This document shows, one piece after another, positions 53,125-57,301 of a DNA stretch of 57,301 nt (position 1 is the stretch's first letter; every line of letters begins with the position of its first letter). The position numbers and the translations under genes are program-made. The stretch spans positions 1 through 57,301 of the forward strand of contig SVEA01000116.1 of assembly GCA_015057615.1 (NCBI GenBank). Direction: 5' to 3'. Under the pieces are notes generated by a model that worked only from the letters and a program-made list of their open reading frames with translations, had not been told where the DNA came from and made no database searches. This stretch comes from Lachnospiraceae bacterium (GTDB taxonomy: Bacteria; Bacillota; Clostridia; Lachnospirales; Lachnospiraceae).

Positions 53125-53466
53125 ATGAAAAACAAAATTTATATTGCCTTCATGCTTGGACTCATCGGCATGGGTACTTTATACGGTTGTGGATATTCTT
53201 CATATGAGGAATCTACCATCGGAACAGAATCCACATTTGAAGAGTTAGATGTTGACTACACAACTAACGACGACGGGACATATACGTATAAAGACAACAT
53301 CTACAAGTATAAAATTGAAGTTTCTGGTATTGAAGGAGAATCACAGGCTGCATTTATTATCTTAACAAATGATGAAGAAACTAGTTTTGAAGATATCTCT
53401 TACAGTTTGAAAAAAGCAGAAGCTAGCACAGGAATACCAGAATTCGTAGTATTAGGATGGTATTAA
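53125..53466 (+). CDS. small lipoprotein of unknown function
   Basis: A 113-aa exported lipoprotein. The signal ends in a lipobox GTLYGC, so the mature protein starts at the Cys at about residue 22. The body is acidic, with a short beta domain (DDGTYTYKDNIYKYKIEVSG, FIILTNDEETSFEDISYSL). No family is recognised. ATG 53125 follows GGAGA. A terminator follows directly. Possible roles include surface sensing or inhibition, but nothing in the sequence decides. Confidence 0.7.
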   Translation: MKNKIYIAFMLGLIGMGTLYGCGYSSYEESTIGTESTFEELDVDYTTNDDGTYTYKDNIYKYKIEVSGIEGESQAAFIILTNDEETSFEDISYSLKKAEASTGIPEFVVLGWY

Positions 53467-53488
53467 GAGAGGCTGTCGCACTAATTTG

Positions 53489-53562
53489 TGATATGCTCCC
53501 TTCTAAGTAGTCAGGTAAAATAATAAAAACTTGTCCCTTAGGAGGGAGCATATTTTTATGTC
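53489..53562 (+). terminator. long-loop terminator
   Basis: ATATGCTCCCT (about 53491) pairs with AGGGAGCATAT (about 53543) and is followed by TTTTTATG. A 40-nt interior separates the arms. The sequence GCTGTCGCACTAATT just upstream (about 53474) also occurs in the hairpin array at 27659. Confidence 0.7.
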
Positions 53563-54370
53563 CAAAGAAAAATAACCGTTGAGAAAAAATGTTGGTAGTA
53601 AATCTATATGAGATAAGTAGTATGAATTCTGAATAGCTGGATTTTATATAATCTGGATGAATAAGATATTATATATAAAAAGGTCACCATCTATTCGTTA
53701 AACTGCGTTCGAGTTTTCGAAAGTGTATTTCGAAGGAATTCAAGGGAACGGTACTTGTTGGTCGGATACATTAATTCTCCCGCCTGTATACGACCTATCA
53801 GCAAGTATTCAATAAATGAGTTGTTTAACGAAAGCGGAGTGGAACGGAGCGTTAGTTTACTGGGTATCGTTCAATCCCTGCTTAGGACCTAAAAAATATT
53901 GACATTAAAGGGTACACATGTTAGGCTGTTTTGTTATAAAAAGTAAAGAATGGTTTTAGCGTAAGCGTTCATGATGTGCTTTTATGACAAGCCTTTTCAA
54001 AACATGTATACTGGGTTCATGATGTCAATATTTATTTCAACCGTCTATGGAAGTATAAGAAAAGGTATAAGTTATTTTGTAATTAGCTGATTTAAGGATT
54101 TTATAATGCTATAGATTAAATATGCATTAATAATATAAAATGTCTATATGAGGTAAATACGGGTGTCACATTGCACGTATTTGATACAAAGTGATTGATA
54201 GAAAGTACCTGATACTAAGCAATCATATTTTATCATTGTATCAACTTTATGAAAATACTTAGACTTCGCATTGCAAAAAAATGATACAAAAAAGACACAC
54301 ATCAACAGCAAATAGGTGGGTGTATCTGGTATTGATGCCGGGATGCCTTATAATTGAAGCTATTATAACA
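53563..54370. repeat. gene-free region with two palindromic elements
   Basis: ACTTGTTGGTCG pairs with CGACCTATCAGCAAGT (about 53754-53810) in a stem-loop. A larger inverted repeat spans 53894-54033: AAATATTGACAT and GTACACATGTT at one end, AACATGTATAC and ATGTCAATATTT at the other. No ORF with a ribosome site lies in it. Confidence 0.75.
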
Positions 54371-54440
54371 TGAAAACTTGAAGGTGGAAACACTTTCATT
54401 ACTATTTGTGCCACCGTTCGGCGGCGGAATGGAGATTATT

Positions 54441-55586
54441 ATGAAAAAAATATTATCTTATAATATGTTATTCGTTGTTTTAATGTTATCGTTTCAGAAT
54501 AAAAATGCAAATGCGATGAACTTGAAAGAAGCGGAGATAAAATTATATGCGGAAGAGGTGCCTGATGATATTATTGCCTACGCTCAAAATGATTTTCATA
54601 ACCACTTAAATTCCCAAATAGATGGTATGAGTGAATATTATTTGGGTAATGCTATTAAGTTCTATAACTATTCTAACAATGTATTAACAAAATCAAAATC
54701 ATATGGTTTTTTTGTGTATGATTATTTGGGAAATATCTATGGTACATACGAAGTAATATATAACGAGCAAGAGAGGAAATTCTATTCCTCATTTAATCGT
54801 GGTCTTCTTGAGCATTTATCAACCGTATTACAAGGTGAGGGTAAAACAAGTCCTTACGTAATCGTGAGTGATGAATCATTTAATGTCTGGGCAGTTAACA
54901 ATAAAGATATTATAGAAGTCGAGACACATGATATAAATAAACAGAAATTAATGGATAAGAAACAACTATTAGAAAGAATAAATAATGAAATCAAACAAAA
55001 TAAGAAATTAGAAATTGTATCTGCTACTATATATGATGAAGATTTGAAATATAATACTTTTAGCAATTTATCATACAATGCGGTATCTTCGACACAAAAT
55101 ATTTTACCGGTTAGTGGATTTATGCAATACTCATTGAATTGGTGTGCTTATTGTACTACAGCTTCTATTATAAATTATGTAAAAGGGGCTATGTTAAATC
55201 CGTCGATAATTTGCTATGCAATACACGGAGATTACAGGGATCAAGGAGCAACAGATGATCAAATTAAGCAATATGCAAAATCTGCTTGGTCTTTTAATTC
55301 TTTATACGAAACATATTCCCTAATGGATATGAGTATAATAAAGAATCAAATTGATAATAATCGTCCGTTATATCATACTTGGCGAAATACATCAACAGGG
55401 GCAGCGCATGCTACGGTATTAAATGGATATACTGATTCACCACAATATGGAAAATATTATTATTTTATAAATTCATGGACAAGTTCCCCTAGTTTTTCAG
55501 TATCGGTTGATACATCGGGTTCGTATACATGGATCGATGCTGGTGTTACTAGAGTATTTAGAGGTGCAATTTACAATTGGCAATAA
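54441..55586 (+). CDS. secreted papain-like cysteine protease (C39-like/staphopain type)
   Basis: A 381-aa exported protease. A signal peptide (about 1-23) is followed by a prodomain of about 200 residues and a papain-like core from about 225. The catalytic Cys is in LNWCAYCTTAS, the His in GAAHATVLNGY and the Asn in YYFINSWTSSP. The order and spacing match bacillopeptidase-like/streptopain-type C39-like peptidases rather than bacteriocin-maturing ABC peptidases. ATG 54441 follows GGAATGGAGA; the frame upstream to 54378 has no such site. Prodomain presence suggests extracellular activation. Confidence 0.82.
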   Translation: MKKILSYNMLFVVLMLSFQNKNANAMNLKEAEIKLYAEEVPDDIIAYAQNDFHNHLNSQIDGMSEYYLGNAIKFYNYSNNVLTKSKSYGFFVYDYLGNIYGTYEVIYNEQERKFYSSFNRGLLEHLSTVLQGEGKTSPYVIVSDESFNVWAVNNKDIIEVETHDINKQKLMDKKQLLERINNEIKQNKKLEIVSATIYDEDLKYNTFSNLSYNAVSSTQNILPVSGFMQYSLNWCAYCTTASIINYVKGAMLNPSIICYAIHGDYRDQGATDDQIKQYAKSAWSFNSLYETYSLMDMSIIKNQIDNNRPLYHTWRNTSTGAAHATVLNGYTDSPQYGKYYYFINSWTSSPSFSVSVDTSGSYTWIDAGVTRVFRGAIYNWQ

Positions 55587-55801
55587 GTTTTCTGTATAAA
55601 TATTTGATATTGTAATAATATAATCTGTTGAAATAAAATAATTAAAATAAGGGTTCTATTTATTTAGGATAAATCAACATTCTTATCCTTATATATGAAT
55701 AGAACGCTTAATATTGGATTTGTGTATACTGTATTAAAATTAATGATAGAGTTTTATTTAGAATACAAATTCTAAAAGTATATAAATTTAAGGAGGATGC
55801 A

Positions 55802-56338
55802 ATGACAAGAGGTAAATGGAGATATGCGGTATGTATCGGTATGATACTATGTGTTGGTGTTATATTTTTCATTTTTATTCAGCAGAGAAAACAATCGGCA
55901 TCCACAGCAAAACGTGATACAAGTCAAAACACGGAATGGCAGGATTTTAATCCGTTTGATTTTGATACGGATGATATTTTGTCCATAACGTATATTAAGG
56001 ACCGCAGCGGCCTTGGAGAAAAAACCAATCTGTGCTGGTATATTGATAACGAAATTGGCATTCAGGCCATCATGGATTGTATTGAGCAGGATACTTCTTA
56101 TCATGGATATTTTGATTTGAAAGAGAACCCAAGCGGAAATACCGTAATTGTTTTATGGTTTGTATTGTCAGATGGATCATCGAAAAAAATGATTTATACT
56201 GACGCATGGTTAACGTATGATGATATCACCTATAAGATAATCAATAGAGAAGACTCACTGAAACATGCTACTAACAGTATATTGAAGGATTATCAGTCGA
56301 CTGAAATTTCGGGAATAGATAATCCGTACGGCAGGTAA
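55802..56338 (+). CDS. membrane-anchored protein of unknown function
   Basis: A 178-aa protein with one N-terminal membrane segment (about 9-26, ICMILCVGVIFFIFIQ-like). An extracellular domain of about 130 residues follows, with alternating strands (DILSITYIKDRSG, NTVIVLWFVLSDGSSKKMIY, DDITYKIINRED). No lipobox and no catalytic motif. Strong RBS (AAGGAGG) and clear start. It resembles small anchored proteins of Lachnospiraceae without a family name I can give. Confidence 0.65.
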   Translation: MTRGKWRYAVCIGMILCVGVIFFIFIQQRKQSASTAKRDTSQNTEWQDFNPFDFDTDDILSITYIKDRSGLGEKTNLCWYIDNEIGIQAIMDCIEQDTSYHGYFDLKENPSGNTVIVLWFVLSDGSSKKMIYTDAWLTYDDITYKIINREDSLKHATNSILKDYQSTEISGIDNPYGR

Positions 56339-56530
56339 CAGAGTAATCCTTTGTCAAATCCTTCTCCTTTTTAAGAACTTATTGCCACAAAGACAGAGTC
56401 CTTACGGAGTTTCATTACAATAAAGTTCATTATTTAGTTGCTATTACTAAAAAAGAATGTACTTTATAAATCCTTACTGGATAAGGAATAGAGACGTAAA
56501 GCGTATGAGTTTTTAAAGAGTAGTTCTTAT
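56339..56530. other. intergenic with recombinase-repeat-like word
   Basis: No gene is seen. On the minus strand the word ATAAAGTACATT near 56459 matches the core of the 20-bp repeats beside the recombinase gene at 35.7 kb. Confidence 0.35.
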
Positions 56531-56769
56531 ATGGCATTGTGGAACTGTCCTACATGTTACTCTGCTCGTATATATGACCGTGAGGTAGGAGATGATAGTT
56601 GTCCTTACTGTAGCAATAAGAAAGCCGGGATTTAACTCATTTAAAGTAAAGCATTAGTTGTAAGGTATGTAAATCAAAATATCTTATGAGTCCTAAACGA
56701 AAGATTTATTTTCAGCGTATATGTACTTACTGTAAAGGTCTTCGTAAAAAAAAGAAATACTTCTTTTAA
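56531..56769 (+). pseudogene. decayed zinc-ribbon gene (DUF4379-like)
   Basis: ATG 56531 opens 34 codons with WNCPTCYSARIYDRE and CPYCSNKKAG, the Cys pairs of a treble-clef/zinc-ribbon repeat, then a TAA. Further along, in frame-shifted sequence, SCKVCKSK and CTYCKGLRKKKK restate two more Cys pairs before a second TAA at about 56767. At least two such ribbons were once joined; DUF4379 proteins carry arrays of them. Confidence 0.55.
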
Positions 56770-56802
56770 AAATGCACTCACTAAAAACGTGAGTTGATAT
56801 GT

Positions 56803-56842
56803 ACCCCCTTTACTGGACGAAACCAGTAAAGGGGGTTTTTAC
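56803..56842 (+). terminator. very strong intrinsic terminator
   Basis: ACCCCCTTTACTGG (56803-56816) pairs with CCAGTAAAGGGGGT (56823-56836), perfect 14-bp stem, 6-nt loop and T-run. Confidence 0.95.
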
Positions 56843-57162
56843 GGGTCTAGCGGAGCCCAATAAGAGATGATACCACCCTTGTTTTGATAAAATCAGCTTG
56901 TTTTGTATAAAACTCAGAAATATGGCAACACTTCTGATAGCCATTAATTCAAAAAGTTATGAATACATATTTTAATCTTAGCCAAATGGATGTTAATTTT
57001 CATTGTACATGAAATATTTACACCCATAGAATTTAATAACATTATGTCGACAGTTACGAAAGGTAAATATTTTTCGCACTAAATTTTAGCATCATAACGG
57101 GACTAACAGGTTAATGTCATGGTAAAATAAAAGAAACTTTTTCGCAAAGGAGTATTTTACCT

Positions 57163-57301
57163 ATGACACGAGCAGAGAAAAGACAGTTGAAAGCATCTGA
57201 GGGAAACCCACTGCTTGAATTGTTGAAAGTACAGCACCATTTTTATAAAGATCTTTGGAGCGATTTTAGCTGTATAGCTGATCCAAGGCATGCTAGTTAT
57301 A
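57163..57301 (+). CDS. transposase, N-terminal part (cut by window end)
   Basis: ATG 57163, preceded by AAAGGAG, opens a frame that runs off the window after 46 codons. The N-terminus (EKRQLKASEGNPLLELLKVQ, then HHFYKD) ends in IADPRHASY. The DPRHxSY signature is typical of a DDE transposase group in Clostridia (ISNCY-like). An inverted terminal repeat was not seen in the 100 bp upstream, so whether the element is intact depends on the rest of the gene. Confidence 0.65.
   Translation, partial: MTRAEKRQLKASEGNPLLELLKVQHHFYKDLWSDFSCIADPRHASY

Noticed and set aside
1-57301. tRNA, rRNA, tmRNA or RNase P genes
   Set aside because: No cloverleaf, rRNA motif or other known housekeeping RNA signature was recognised by eye on either strand.

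Overview
The window looks like the chromosome of an AT-rich, low-GC, spore-forming anaerobe of the Lachnospiraceae/Clostridia type. The evidence is the gene order obgE-yhbY-nadD-yqeK-rsfS-lexA with a divergent LysM cell-division suppressor, BglG/PRD-type PTS regulation, a CotA-like coat oxidase, copper-amine-oxidase-N surface domains and strong Shine-Dalgarno sites. No rRNA, tRNA or CRISPR array was seen.

Layout. 1-3.8 kb is a housekeeping cluster for ribosome maturation and NAD synthesis. 3.8-5.1 kb is an SOS pair, lexA and a yneA-like gene, with LexA-type boxes lying in and around a consensus promoter. A folded RNA candidate follows at 5.1-5.25 kb. 5.4-10.5 kb carries an MFS transporter, an aldo/keto reductase and a multicopper oxidase with an acidic 12-residue repeat domain. 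10.9-12.5 kb is a paired set of uncharacterised genes (DUF6323/DUF6179-like). 12.9-18.2 kb is an unusual export system: two ABC half-transporters, each with an N-terminal PH-like domain and a zinc ribbon, flanking a DUF1854 protein. 18.5 kb holds a radical SAM enzyme.

19.4-30.5 kb is an L-ascorbate-type catabolic locus. It has a PRD regulator, a UlaG-like lactonase, separate PTS EIIA, EIIC and EIIB, a UlaE-type 3-epimerase, an unassigned beta-propeller protein, a private HPr that carries Arg at position 46, a private Enzyme I, and a UlaF/AraD 4-epimerase. Three intercistronic gaps in this locus are filled with hairpins. 30.5-37.2 kb is a decayed accessory zone: fragments of a transaldolase, a radical SAM gene, a P-loop kinase and a transposase, two GNAT acetyltransferases, a secreted matrixin-like protease with a membrane partner, a PHP phosphoesterase and a XerS-sized tyrosine recombinase.

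38-47.7 kb is a cell-surface and peptidoglycan region: an AMIN/Amidase_3 amidase, a GHL10 glycosidase, an SH3-NlpC/P60 endopeptidase, an anchored protein and a secreted protein with two tandem modules. The two hydrolases share an upstream sequence motif. 47.7-52.8 kb has an AraC regulator divergent from a dicarboxylate-type symporter, then a chemoreceptor. 52.8-57.3 kb holds small surface proteins, a papain-like secreted protease, a decayed zinc-ribbon gene and the start of a transposase. Small imperfect palindromes and hairpin leaders recur in many intergenic gaps across the window.
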